A stretch of 64,000 nucleotides of DNA from positions 1-64,000 of the forward strand of contig BTUI01000003.1 in assembly GCA_045863195.1 (NCBI GenBank). Reading direction: 5' to 3'. Positions within the stretch are counted from its first letter, which is position 1. Every line of letters starts with the position of its first letter. Below the pieces are notes generated by a model. That model was given only the letters and a program-made list of their open reading frames with translations. It was not told the origin of the DNA and did no database searches. This document shows positions 7,730-16,995 of this stretch, piece by piece. The stretch is from W-Chloroflexi-9 sp045863195. Its GTDB lineage: Bacteria > Chloroflexota > Dehalococcoidia > UBA2979. A program made the position numbers and the translations under genes.

Positions 7730-8472
7730 CGACAGCGGAACGTCCGGCCCGCGAGGGCGGCGAGATGACGCTGATGGAGCACCTGATGGAGCTCCGGAAG
7801 CGCGTGACGTGGGTCGCGATCGCCGTGGTGCTCGGGATGTCCGTGTTCTTCGTGCCCGCCATCGGCTTCCGTGTGATCGAGGCGCTCCTGGGCCCGGCGC
7901 GCCAGGCGGTCCCTGACTTCCGCCCGCAGTACATCGAGCCGCTCGAGAACATCGTCGTGTACTTCCGGGTCGCGTTGCTGGGCGGGATCACGGTGGCGAT
8001 GCCGATGATCGTGTTCCAGGTGCTCGCGTTCGTCACACCGGCGCTGACGCCGCAGGAGAAGCGCTGGGTCTTCCCGATCGTGGCCGGCGCCACGATCTCG
8101 TTCCTGCTGGGCCTGGCCTTCTCATTCTTCGTGGTGCTGCCGTTCACCCTCGACTTCCTGCTGACGTTCGGCGAGTCGTTCGCCGAGGCGGACTGGCGGA
8201 TCGGCAACTACATCGACTTCGTCACGCGGATGCTGCTGGTGCTCGGTCTGGTGTTCGAGACGCCCCTGATCGTGATGGGGCTGGCGAAGTTCCGCGTGGT
8301 CACGGCTCGCAAACTGTTGAAGTACTGGCGGTTCGCCGTGGTCGCCGCGTTCCTCATCGCGGCGATCGTGACGCCCACGATCGACCCGGTGACGCAGTCC
8401 CTGGTCGGCGGGCCGATCATCGTCCTGTACTTCGTCGGCATCGGACTGGCGTGGCTGGTCCGGCGCGACTAA
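7726..8472 (+). CDS. tatC: Sec-independent protein translocase TatC
   Basis: Six-span membrane receptor for twin-arginine signal peptides, which exports folded proteins. 248 residues. It has MTLMEHLMELRKRV at the cytoplasmic N-terminus (the conserved Glu-Leu-Arg), then FRPQYIEPLENIVVYFRVAL and VFETPLIVMGLAK, and a YWRFAVVAAFLIAAIVTPTID stretch split over the last spans. GTG start overlaps the tatB stop (GTGA). A likely client with an Arg-Arg signal is encoded at 60.8 kb. Confidence 0.95.
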   Translation: MTTAERPAREGGEMTLMEHLMELRKRVTWVAIAVVLGMSVFFVPAIGFRVIEALLGPARQAVPDFRPQYIEPLENIVVYFRVALLGGITVAMPMIVFQVLAFVTPALTPQEKRWVFPIVAGATISFLLGLAFSFFVVLPFTLDFLLTFGESFAEADWRIGNYIDFVTRMLLVLGLVFETPLIVMGLAKFRVVTARKLLKYWRFAVVAAFLIAAIVTPTIDPVTQSLVGGPIIVLYFVGIGLAWLVRRD

Positions 8473-8541
8473 CCGGATCAACTGCATACTCGAATATACG
8501 ATTCATTGCCCGGGACACCCCGCGGTGTTACCCTTCCGGCA

Positions 8542-9243
8542 ATGCATCGCACCCCTGATCCCGTGGCGCATCGGTCGTCTCGGACCGCCCTCGCGTCACG
8601 GCCGGAGGGTCTCCGCGTGGCGGATCCGCGTCTGACGGCACCGGTATCGCTCCGCCCTCTCTACGAGGTGCCCGCCCCCGTGGCCGGGCTCTACGAGGAG
8701 ATTGCGGACTGCCCGGCCTGCCCGCTGGCGAGGACCCGCACCCACACCGTGCCGGGCTCCGGCCCCGTTCCCAGCGACCTGATGCTCATCGGCGAGGGCC
8801 CCGGGCAGCGCGAGGACGAACTGGGGCTCCCCTTCGTGGGACGCTCCGGCCAGTTCCTGGACGAACTCCTCGGCACGATCGGCCGGTCACGGCAGGACGT
8901 GTACGTCACCAACGTGGTGAAGTGCCGCCCGCCCGGCAACCGCGACCCGGAGCCGGCGGAGATGACAGCCTGCAAGGGCTACCTGGACCGCCAGATCGAG
9001 GCGGTCCGGCCGCGGGTGATCGCCACCCTCGGGCGGTTCTCCATGGCGCGCTGGTTCCCGGGCGAGCGCATCTCCGCGATCCACGGGCGCGCCGTGCGCG
9101 CCGGGAGTGCGTGGGTGGTGCCGATGTACCACCCCGCCGCGGCGCTCCGGACCGGCTCCCTCCGCGACGTGATGAAGCAGGACTTCCAGCAGATCCCCGC
9201 GCTCCTGGCGAGTGCCCCAACCGATGAGGCTGCCCGCCCATGA
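8542..9243 (+). CDS. Type 4 uracil-DNA glycosylase (Fe-S)
   Basis: Removes uracil from DNA. 233 residues from the ATG at 8542. The family 4 blocks are all present: CPACPLARTRTHTVPG, LMLIGEGPGQREDELGLPF, FVGRSGQFLDELL, YVTNVVKCRPPGNRDP, and the His motif PMYHPAAALR. The Cys pair in CPAC, the Cys in VKCRPP and the Cys in MTACKG are the expected four 4Fe-4S ligands. The region just upstream (about 8480-8510) is unusually AT-rich for this genome and may hold the promoter. The stop overlaps the RNase J start (ATGA). Confidence 0.92.
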   Translation: MHRTPDPVAHRSSRTALASRPEGLRVADPRLTAPVSLRPLYEVPAPVAGLYEEIADCPACPLARTRTHTVPGSGPVPSDLMLIGEGPGQREDELGLPFVGRSGQFLDELLGTIGRSRQDVYVTNVVKCRPPGNRDPEPAEMTACKGYLDRQIEAVRPRVIATLGRFSMARWFPGERISAIHGRAVRAGSAWVVPMYHPAAALRTGSLRDVMKQDFQQIPALLASAPTDEAARP

Positions 9244-10892
9244 CTGACACCCTCCGCGTCATCCCCCTCGGCGGTCTCGGCGAGATCGGCCGGAACATGA
9301 TGGTCTACGAGTACGGCGACACGATGATCGCCGTGGACGTGGGGCTGATGTTCCCGGACTCCGACCACCCCGGCGTCGACCTGATCGTGCCCGACATCAG
9401 TTATGTCATGGAGAACGCCTCCCGCCTCAAGGCGATCTTCCTCACCCACGGGCACGAGGACCACATTGGTGCGATCCCGTTCCTGCTGCGGGAGGTCAAC
9501 GCGCCGATCTTCTGCCTGGAACTGACGCGCGGCCTGGTGCAGGTGAAGTTGAAGGAACACCACCTCACCGACATCGCCGAGGTGAACGTCCTGGAGCCTG
9601 GCGACATCGTGGACGTGGGCCCATTCTCCGTGGAGTTCTTCTCCGTTTCCCACTCCATCCCCGACTCGGGCGGCCTGATCATCGAGACGCCGCTCGGGCC
9701 GATCGTCCACACGGGCGACTTCAAACTCGACCACACCCCGATCATGGGACAGCACACCGACCTCGCCCGCCTCGCCACGGTCGCGGAGGAGGGCGCCCTG
9801 CTGCTCTGCGCCGACTCCACCTACGCGGAGGTGGAGGGGTACACCCCCTCCGAGCAGCGGGTGGCGGAGACGCTGGACCGCTACATCGGCGAGGCGGAGG
9901 GGCGGGTGATCGTCACCACGTTTGCCTCGCTCATCTCGCGCATCCAGATCGCGATCGATTCGGCGGCGAAGCACGGCCGGCGGGTGTTCGTGACCGGGCG
10001 CTCGATGATCAACAACGTGAACATGGCGCGCGACCTGGGCTACCTGAAGGTCCCCGGGAACGTGCTGATGTCCGTGAACGAGATGAAGAACCACCCGGCG
10101 AACAAGACGGTGATCATTTGCACGGGGTCGCAGGGTGAACCGACCTCGGTTCTCACGCGGATGGCGGCCGGCACCCACCAGCAGATCACCGTGCAGCAGG
10201 GCGACACCGTCATCCTCTCCTCCAGCCCGATCCCCGGGAACGAGAAGCTGGTCTCGAGGAACATCGACCTCCTCTACCAGGCCGGCGCGCGCGTGATCTA
10301 CAGCCGCATCGCGGACGTCCACGTGCACGGCCATGCCGCGCGCGAGGAACTGAAGATCATCCACCGCCTGGTGCGGCCGCAGTACTTCGTCCCGATCCAC
10401 GGCGAGTACCGCCACCTGGTCATGCACCGCGAACTCGCGCTCTCGCTCGGCATGGCGCCCGAGGACGCATTCGTCCTCACCGACGGCGACGTGCTGGAGA
10501 TTGACGACGACGGTACGAGGATGGGCGCGAAGGTCTCCGCGGACTACGTGTACGTGGACGGCCTGGGCATTGGCGACGTGGACGACTTCGTGCTGCGCGA
10601 CCGCCAGAAGCTGGCGGACGACGGCTTCCTCGTCTTCGTCGCGACGATCGACCGGCATGGCGGGAAACTGACGCGCCCGCCGCAGGTGATGTCGCACGGC
10701 TTCATCGGGCCGGACGAGGAGCCAGCCGTGCTGGAACAGGTCAGCCAGCTGCTGGTCGGCGTCCTCGGCGGCGAGGAACAGGCGGTAGACTGGAAGGCGC
10801 TGCACGAATCCCTGCGGGAGGACGTGGCGGATCTGCTGTACCGCAAGACCCACCGGCGGCCACTGGTGATCCCGGTGATGCTGGAGGTCTAG
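9240..10892 (+). CDS. rnj: Ribonuclease J
   Basis: Metallo-beta-lactamase fold nuclease with 5' exonuclease and endonuclease activity in mRNA decay and rRNA maturation. 550 residues. It starts LRVIPLGGLGEIGRNMMVYE, carries the metal motif THGHEDHIGA, then SHSIPDS and VHTGDFKLD. The beta-CASP part has TGRSMINN, CTGSQGEP and HVHGHAAREELK. The C-terminal domain (about 450-550) includes VLRDRQKLADDGF. It is coupled to the uracil glycosylase gene by a 4-base overlap and followed 86 bases later by ftsK. Confidence 0.95.
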   Translation: MTDTLRVIPLGGLGEIGRNMMVYEYGDTMIAVDVGLMFPDSDHPGVDLIVPDISYVMENASRLKAIFLTHGHEDHIGAIPFLLREVNAPIFCLELTRGLVQVKLKEHHLTDIAEVNVLEPGDIVDVGPFSVEFFSVSHSIPDSGGLIIETPLGPIVHTGDFKLDHTPIMGQHTDLARLATVAEEGALLLCADSTYAEVEGYTPSEQRVAETLDRYIGEAEGRVIVTTFASLISRIQIAIDSAAKHGRRVFVTGRSMINNVNMARDLGYLKVPGNVLMSVNEMKNHPANKTVIICTGSQGEPTSVLTRMAAGTHQQITVQQGDTVILSSSPIPGNEKLVSRNIDLLYQAGARVIYSRIADVHVHGHAAREELKIIHRLVRPQYFVPIHGEYRHLVMHRELALSLGMAPEDAFVLTDGDVLEIDDDGTRMGAKVSADYVYVDGLGIGDVDDFVLRDRQKLADDGFLVFVATIDRHGGKLTRPPQVMSHGFIGPDEEPAVLEQVSQLLVGVLGGEEQAVDWKALHESLREDVADLLYRKTHRRPLVIPVMLEV

Positions 10893-10978
10893 CGACCGAA
10901 CGAGGACAGAGAGGAACACGGCCAATCGGACGCGCCGGGGCGGGGGCCAGAGGCGCGGCCGCAGGAGCAACTGGAGCC

Positions 10979-13537
10979 ATGGCTCGGACACGAACCCGGC
11001 GTACCCGCGCAGCCCGGAGCGCGGCCCCCGCAATCCCCGACATCACGACACTCGCCCGAGGCGTGCTCCGCCCCGAGGTGGCCGGCACCGTGCTGGTCGT
11101 GCTGGCCGTCGCCTCGATCCCATACCTCGTCCCGCTCACTGGCGTGATCGGCGAGTTCCGCGACCTGCTCGTGGAGGCGCTGGGCCTCCACGTGTTCACG
11201 CTCATCGTGCTGCTCGCCGCCGCCGGCATCCTGCTCGTCACGCGCCGGATGGATGTGCTCGCCGAGCATCGACGCCACATCGCCGGCTTGCTCGCGCTGC
11301 TCGGCTTTGTCGCCGGCATCCTCGGCTTCTGGCAGCCGGACACGCGCGTCGGCGGCGTCGACTTCCGCGAGGTCTCCGCGGGCGGTGACGCCGGGCGCGC
11401 GCTGCACGCGAGCGCCATCGCCACGGTCGCGTGGCTCGCGCTGTTCGCCGCCGCGTTCGCGCTGCTGTGGCCGCGCACCGCGCGCGCCTTCGTCGCCAAC
11501 GCGCCGAGGACGACGTGGGAGATGCTGCGCTGGCTGTGGGGCCTCGGCCTGCACCGTCACCTCGGCCACGCCGTCGCAGCGCTGCCGGGGCTCATCGCGC
11601 GGCTGAACCGCCGGCCGGATGCGCCCGTCCTCGCGACCGCAACGGCCGAGGTGGCACCGGCCGCCGTCGAGCCGAAGCCGGCACGCCGCAAGGCCGTGGC
11701 CGCCGAGGCGCCAACCGAGAGTGCGATCGTCCTCGACCCGGACGTGCCGGTGGAACCGGCGAGCCGGCGCAGGGCGAAGGCCGCCGAAGCCGCCGAGGCG
11801 AAGCCAGCCGCGCAACTGCCGATGGACATGGAGACGCCGGTCGGCGAGTGGCGTCAGTCCGCGGACGGCTGGCAGATCCCGCCGATGAAGATGCTCACCC
11901 CGCAGCCTGCCGACACGGACCGCACGGTCGACAACAAGATCCGCGCCCGCCTCATCGAGCAGACGCTCGCCTCGTTCGGCGTGGACGCGAAGGTGGTCGA
12001 GATCAACACCGGCCCCACGGTCACGCAGTTCGGCGTGGAGCCGGGCTGGGACGTGAAGACGAAGGCGGTCGTGGAGCGCGACGCCAGCGGCACGGTGATC
12101 ACCGACGCGGCCGGCGCGCCGAAGACCAACGACGTGGAGATCGCCCGCACCCGCATCCGCGTGAACCGCATCACCGCGCTCCAGAACGACCTGGCCCTGG
12201 CGCTGGCCGCGCCGGCGCTCCGCATCGAGGCCCCCGTCCCTGGCAAGGCGATGGTGGGCATCGAGGTGCCGAACGGGACCACCTCAGTCGTCACGCTGCG
12301 CCAGATCATGGAATCGCCGGCGTTCAAGCAACTGGCGGAGAAGGCGGCGCTGCCGATCGCCCTCGGCGCCGGGGTGTCCGGCGACGCCGTCGTCGCCGAC
12401 CTCGCGAAGATGCCGCACCTGCTGATCGCAGGCGCGACCGGCGCCGGCAAGTCGGTCGGGCTGAACTCGATCATCGCGTGCCTGCTGATGAACTTCTCGC
12501 CGGAGCAACTGCGATTCGTGATGGTCGACCCGAAGCGCGTCGAGATGACGCCGTACACACCGATCCCGCACCTGGCCTTCTCCGAGATCGTCGTGGAAAT
12601 GGACCGCGTCGTCGGCACGCTCCAGGCGGTGATCAACGAGATGGAGACGCGCTACCGGCGCTTCGCGCAGGTCGGCGTCCGCAACATCGAGCGGTACAAC
12701 GAGAAGGAAGCGCGGAAGCTCCCCTACTGGGTCGTGATCATCGATGAACTCGCGGACCTGATGCTGGCCGCGCCGTACCAGGTGGAGCACCAGCTGGTAC
12801 GCCTCGCACAGCTCGCACGTGCGACGGGCATCCACCTGATCGTCGCCACGCAGCGGCCGTCCGTGGACGTCATCACCGGCCTGATCAAGGCGAACTTCCC
12901 GACGCGCATCGCGTTCGCGGTCTCCTCGATGGTGGACTCGCGCACGATCCTCGACCAGGGCGGCGCAGAGAAACTGCTTGGCAAGGGCGACATGCTCTTC
13001 CTCGCGCCAGACGCGCAGAAGCCGAAGCGCGTGCAGGGCGTGTACGTGAAGGACGACGAGATCGAGCACATCGTCGCGTTCTGGACGCAGGACCGGTTCA
13101 AGTCACTGGTGCCGGAGAAGTACGACGCGATGCTGGAGGCCGCCCTGGACCAGGCGGTGAGCATGGGCGCGGACGGCGCACCGCCACCGGACGCCGCCGA
13201 CGACCCGATGATCCAGCGCGCGATCGACGTGGCGAAGGGCAGCAAGTCGCTCTCCACCTCCATGCTCCAGCGGAAACTGGGGATCGGCTATCCGCGCGCC
13301 GCGCGCCTGATGGACCTGCTGGAGGAGCGCGGTGTCGTGGGGCCGCAGGAACCTGGCAGCAAGCCGCGTGACGTGCTCATCGATGGAGACGGCGACGCCA
13401 TCGGCGGGGTCGACGCGTTCGAGCCGGCGAGCCTGGCGGCACACGCCGCCTCGTTCACCCCGAAGCGGCGCGAGGAGCCGGCCGGCGACGACGGCCTCCG
13501 CCCGCGCCCGTTCCCTGCGGCGTTCGACCAGGACTAA
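10979..13537 (+). CDS. ftsK: DNA translocase FtsK/SpoIIIE
   Basis: Septum-located ATPase that pumps chromosome ends into daughter cells. 852 residues. The N-terminal membrane domain (about 30-175) has four likely spans, then a Pro/Ala/Lys-rich linker to about 285. The motor follows, with IEVPN, Walker A GATGAGKSVGLNS near 485, VDPKRVEMTPYTPIPHL, and Walker B VVIIDELADLM. The C-terminal winged-helix gamma domain ends the protein (STSMLQRKLGIGYPRAARLMDLLEERGVVG in pieces, about 755-795), which reads the polar orienting DNA sites. The linker is short compared with E. coli FtsK. Confidence 0.95.
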   Translation: MARTRTRRTRAARSAAPAIPDITTLARGVLRPEVAGTVLVVLAVASIPYLVPLTGVIGEFRDLLVEALGLHVFTLIVLLAAAGILLVTRRMDVLAEHRRHIAGLLALLGFVAGILGFWQPDTRVGGVDFREVSAGGDAGRALHASAIATVAWLALFAAAFALLWPRTARAFVANAPRTTWEMLRWLWGLGLHRHLGHAVAALPGLIARLNRRPDAPVLATATAEVAPAAVEPKPARRKAVAAEAPTESAIVLDPDVPVEPASRRRAKAAEAAEAKPAAQLPMDMETPVGEWRQSADGWQIPPMKMLTPQPADTDRTVDNKIRARLIEQTLASFGVDAKVVEINTGPTVTQFGVEPGWDVKTKAVVERDASGTVITDAAGAPKTNDVEIARTRIRVNRITALQNDLALALAAPALRIEAPVPGKAMVGIEVPNGTTSVVTLRQIMESPAFKQLAEKAALPIALGAGVSGDAVVADLAKMPHLLIAGATGAGKSVGLNSIIACLLMNFSPEQLRFVMVDPKRVEMTPYTPIPHLAFSEIVVEMDRVVGTLQAVINEMETRYRRFAQVGVRNIERYNEKEARKLPYWVVIIDELADLMLAAPYQVEHQLVRLAQLARATGIHLIVATQRPSVDVITGLIKANFPTRIAFAVSSMVDSRTILDQGGAEKLLGKGDMLFLAPDAQKPKRVQGVYVKDDEIEHIVAFWTQDRFKSLVPEKYDAMLEAALDQAVSMGADGAPPPDAADDPMIQRAIDVAKGSKSLSTSMLQRKLGIGYPRAARLMDLLEERGVVGPQEPGSKPRDVLIDGDGDAIGGVDAFEPASLAAHAASFTPKRREEPAGDDGLRPRPFPAAFDQD

Positions 13538-13570
13538 GAAGACGCCTCGGTCGGTTCGTGCTCGTTCCCA

Positions 13571-13600
13571 CGAGCGCATCCGCGCGATCGGATGCGCTCG
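13571..13600. terminator. Perfect 11-bp inverted repeat after ftsK
   Basis: CGAGCGCATCC and GGATGCGCTCG pair perfectly around the 8-base loop gcgcgatc, 34 bases after the ftsK stop. No U tract follows, so it may act as an RNA stabiliser or factor-assisted terminator. Confidence 0.5.
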
Positions 13601-13950
13601 CGAGCGGGCGAGCGATCGCGGACGGCGCCTGACGCGCACTCCCGCCACGAGGATCGCTGCGGGCGCGGTTGCCCCGGCGGCGGATGATGCTCGTACGGAT
13701 GGACGACATCCAGGCGAGGTTGCCCCGGAGAGGAGGGCCCGCCATTGCAGCAGGAACCTTCACCGGAAGCGTGGCCTTCCCTGGGTGGTGCGACCGGGCC
13801 CGAGCCAATACTCGAGTAGGTCGTCACCGAGTCCGCAGGGCTCGTGGTGAGCGCACCGATGCGCGCCAACTCATGCGCTCCGACCTGACTCCAGGGCCAT
13901 CGCCGTCTCACGGCGCGAGGCTCCGGGCGCAGCCCCCAGGGATCGACAAG

Positions 13951-13978
13951 CCGCCCCCGGCAGTGATGCCGGGGGCGG
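13951..13978. terminator. Bidirectional hairpin terminator between ftsK and uvrB
   Basis: CCGCCCCCGGCA pairs perfectly with TGCCGGGGGCGG (12 bp) around a GTGA tetraloop, 35 bases beyond the uvrB stop. It is placed to end uvrB transcription on the minus strand and anything arriving from ftsK. Confidence 0.65.
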
Positions 13979-14012
13979 TCTGCGTCTGCCGCCGTATCGG
14001 GAGCGTGGAGTG

Positions 14013-16112
14013 CTAGCGGGTACGCCTCGTGCGGCCGCCGCGCACCTTGCGCGCGTCCGGGCGGCGCGTCTGCGCGGAGAGCGACCGCAGCGACTCCGGC
14101 ATGCCGTCGCCGAGTTGCTCGCGCCGCAGTTCGACCACCTGGTCGCGCAGCAGCGCCGCGCGCTCGAAGTCGAGGTCCTTCGCCGCCGCCTTCATCTGCC
14201 GTTCGAGGTCGGCGATCATCCTCGCCAGTTCCTCCTTCGGCACGTCGCGCGCGCTGACGTCGTACGCCGGCGCCTCCTCGGACACCTGGCGAAGGCGGTC
14301 GCCGATGTCACGGATGGTCTTGCGGATGCCCTCCGGCGTGATGCCGTGCGTCTCGTTGTACGCCTGCTGGATCTCGCGACGGCGGTTCGTCTCATCGAGC
14401 GCGAATCGCATGGAGTCGGTGATGACGTCCGCGTACATCACCACCTGGCCGTCCACGTGGCGCGCGGCGCGTCCGATCGTCTGTACGAGCGAGCCACCCG
14501 ACCGCAGGTAGCCCTCCTTGTCCGCATCGAGGATGCAGACGAGCGACACCTCCGGCAGGTCCAGGCCCTCGCGCAGGAGGTTGATCCCCACGACCACGTC
14601 GTACACACCGAGGCGGAGGTCGCGGAGGATGTCGATGCGTTCGAGCGTGTCGATCTCGGAGTGGAGGTACATGGTCTTCACCCCCATCTCCTGCAGGTAG
14701 TCGCTCAGGTCCTCCGCCATCTTCTTGGTGAGCGTGGTGACCAGCGTCCGTTCGCCGCGCTGGATGCGCTGGCGGACCTCGTGGAGCAGATCGTCGATCT
14801 GCCCCTTCGTGGGGCGCACCTCGATCCGCGGATCGAGGAGGCCGGTCGGGCGGATTACCTGCTGCACGATCTGGTCGGACACCTCGAGTTCGAACGGGCC
14901 GGGGGTCGCGGAGACGAAGACGACCTGGTTGATGTGCGCGTTGAACTCCTGGAAGTTCAGCGGCCGGTTGTCCATCGCGCTCGGCAGGCGGAAGCCGTAC
15001 TCGACCAGCGTCTGCTTGCGGGCGCGGTCACCCTCGTACATGCCGCGCACCTGGGGCACGGCGATGTGCGACTCGTCGATGAAGAGCAGCCAGTCGTCCG
15101 GGAAGTAGTCGAGGAGCGTCCACGGGGTGGAGCCGGGCGGCCGCGCGGCGAGGTGGCGCGAGTAGTTCTCGATGCCGGCGCAGTAGCCCGCCTCCCGCAA
15201 CGTCTCCAGGTCGTACTTCGTGCGCTCCTCCAGCCGCGCCGCCTCCAGGATCTTGCCGGCGGCACGGAACTCCGCGAGGCGCTCCGCGAGTTCCGCTTCG
15301 ATCGAGGCGATCGCCTGCTCCATGCGGTCGGCGGAGGTCACGAAGTGCTTCGCGGGGTAGATCGCCGCACGCTCCGCCTCGCCCAGGATCTCGCCGGTGA
15401 GCGGGTCAAGCGTGACGATGCGCTCGACCTCGTCGCCGAAGAAATCGATGCGGATCGCCAGGTCCTCGTACGCCGGGAAGACGGTGAGCGAGTCGCCGCG
15501 CACGCGGAAGGTGCCGCGGATCAGGTTCATGTCGTTGCGGGCGTACTGCATCGCGACCAGTTGCCGCACGAGCGAGCTGCGGTTGACGTGGCGGCCCTTC
15601 CAGAGGTCGGCGACGAACGACTGGTACTCCCCCGGCTCACCGAGGCCGTAGATGCACGACACCGACGCCACGATGATCACATCGCGCCGCTCGAACAGCG
15701 CGCGCGTCGCGGCGTGCCGCAACTTGTCGATCTCGTCGTTGATGTCCGCGTCCTTGGCGATGTAGGTGTCGGAACGCGGGATGTACGCCTCGGGCTGGTA
15801 GTAGTCGTAGTAGGAGACGAAGTACTCCACGGCGTTCTGCGGGAAGAACTCGCGGAACTCCTGCGCCAGTTGCGCCGCCAGCGTGCGGTTGGGCGCGAGC
15901 ACCAGCGTGGGGCGCTGGTAGCGCTGGATGATGTTCGCCATCGTGAAGGTCTTGCCGGTGCCGGTGGCCCCGAGCAGCGTCTGCGCGCGCACGCCCGTCT
16001 CCAGCGCCCCCACGAGCGCCTCGACGGCCTTCGGCTGGTCGCCGGTCATCTGGAAGTCGGAGACGAGGGTGAACGGGCGCGCCTCGGCGAGCGGCGCTTC
16101 GGTAACGGTCAC
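14013..16112 (-). CDS. uvrB: Excinuclease ABC subunit B
   Basis: Damage-verifying helicase-like subunit of nucleotide excision repair, working with UvrA and UvrC. 699 residues. Walker A is LGATGTGKTFTMAN near residue 48. The beta-hairpin that clamps DNA is YFVSYYDYYQPEAYIP (about 93-108). DESH appears in FIDESHIAVPQ, and motif VI is QTIGRAARHVDGQV. The UVR motif near the C-terminus (LERQMKAAAKDLDFERAALL, about 640-660) binds UvrC. It is last in a minus-strand series that starts at panB and ends in a strong hairpin. Confidence 0.97.
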   Translation of the reverse strand: MTVTEAPLAEARPFTLVSDFQMTGDQPKAVEALVGALETGVRAQTLLGATGTGKTFTMANIIQRYQRPTLVLAPNRTLAAQLAQEFREFFPQNAVEYFVSYYDYYQPEAYIPRSDTYIAKDADINDEIDKLRHAATRALFERRDVIIVASVSCIYGLGEPGEYQSFVADLWKGRHVNRSSLVRQLVAMQYARNDMNLIRGTFRVRGDSLTVFPAYEDLAIRIDFFGDEVERIVTLDPLTGEILGEAERAAIYPAKHFVTSADRMEQAIASIEAELAERLAEFRAAGKILEAARLEERTKYDLETLREAGYCAGIENYSRHLAARPPGSTPWTLLDYFPDDWLLFIDESHIAVPQVRGMYEGDRARKQTLVEYGFRLPSAMDNRPLNFQEFNAHINQVVFVSATPGPFELEVSDQIVQQVIRPTGLLDPRIEVRPTKGQIDDLLHEVRQRIQRGERTLVTTLTKKMAEDLSDYLQEMGVKTMYLHSEIDTLERIDILRDLRLGVYDVVVGINLLREGLDLPEVSLVCILDADKEGYLRSGGSLVQTIGRAARHVDGQVVMYADVITDSMRFALDETNRRREIQQAYNETHGITPEGIRKTIRDIGDRLRQVSEEAPAYDVSARDVPKEELARMIADLERQMKAAAKDLDFERAALLRDQVVELRREQLGDGMPESLRSLSAQTRRPDARKVRGGRTRRTR

Positions 16113-16152
16113 TGGGTCCCCCGGAATGGTGCGGATCCCAGTGTACCGCGGG

Positions 16153-16995
16153 CTAGGCGGACTCCCGGGGGCCGGCTGACGCGGGTGCGCCGCGGCTGAC
16201 CGTGCCCTGGCCGAAGAACACCACCTGGTTCTTACCGGACCGCTTCGCCTCGTAGAGTGCGCGGTCGGCGCGGTGGATCAGCTCGAACTCGTCCTGGTCG
16301 ACCTCGACGGGCATGGCCGAGACGCCGATCGAGATGGTCATCTTCAGCGGCGGCCCGTCCGCCGACGGCAGGCCGTCCGAGCGGAACTCGAACGCTTCCA
16401 GCGCCTGCCGCAGTTTCTCGCCCACCACGACCGCCTGGTCGCGCGCCGTCTCCGGCAGCGCCAGCGCGAACTCCTCGCCACCGTAGCGCCCGAGGATGTC
16501 GGACTCGCGCACGTTCGCCGCGATGACGTGGGCGGTCGCCTGCAGGACGTAGTCACCGAACGGGTGGCCCCACTGATCGTTCACGCGCTTGAAGTTGTCG
16601 AGGTCGAGCATCAGCACGGAGAGGTGGCGGCTGTACCGCTTCGACCGCCGGAACTCGAGGCCCAGGAGGTCGAAGAAGGCGCGGCGGTTGAGGATCCCGG
16701 TGAGCGGGTCAGTACGTGCGAGGCGGTCGAGTTCCGCCGAGACCTCGCGCAGCTGCGCCGCAGTACGGACGAGGCGGCGCTCACGATGCAGCGCTGAGCG
16801 GCTGTTCAGCACCATCTGTGTCGCGAACGCGACCGCCAGGATCGTGCCCATCAGGCCCCACGCGTCGTGGCTGACTCCGAGGAAGTTCCACGCGACGAGG
16901 TGTAGCCCGCCGTCCGACCGCTGGTCGATGACCAGCACCAGCACGCACAGCAGGACGGCAATGACGATCGGCGCCCGCGTCCGAAGGCGGCTCAC
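16153..16995 (-). CDS. Membrane-bound diguanylate cyclase (GGDEF)
   Basis: Makes the second messenger cyclic di-GMP. 280 residues: two hydrophobic spans at the N-terminus (about 10-28 and 43-62), a coiled linker, then the GGDEF domain (about 95-265) with DPLTGILNRRAFFDLL, LMLDLDNFKRVNDQWGH and the active site RYGGEEFALALPE. The product-inhibition I-site is present as RESD exactly five residues before GGEEF. No sensor domain other than the membrane part is seen. GTG start overlaps the ruvA stop. Confidence 0.93.
   Translation of the reverse strand: MSRLRTRAPIVIAVLLCVLVLVIDQRSDGGLHLVAWNFLGVSHDAWGLMGTILAVAFATQMVLNSRSALHRERRLVRTAAQLREVSAELDRLARTDPLTGILNRRAFFDLLGLEFRRSKRYSRHLSVLMLDLDNFKRVNDQWGHPFGDYVLQATAHVIAANVRESDILGRYGGEEFALALPETARDQAVVVGEKLRQALEAFEFRSDGLPSADGPPLKMTISIGVSAMPVEVDQDEFELIHRADRALYEAKRSGKNQVVFFGQGTVSRGAPASAGPRESA

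Larger units (their letters stand above)
13538..14012. other. 475-bp intergenic region rich in inverted repeats
   Basis: Lies between the convergent ends of ftsK and uvrB. No reading frame here looks like a protein. It holds two strong hairpins (entered separately), a twice-repeated ggttgccccgg (around 13,665 and 13,717) and many smaller inverted repeats. A structured RNA is possible, but comparison by eye with tmRNA, 6S and SRP RNA signatures found no match. Confidence 0.5.

Noticed and set aside
13538..14012. tmRNA, SRP RNA or 6S RNA in the ftsK-uvrB gap
   Set aside because: No tRNA-like ends, no tag frame, no CCGGAAGG-type SRP loop in the right context, no single long hairpin with central bubble.
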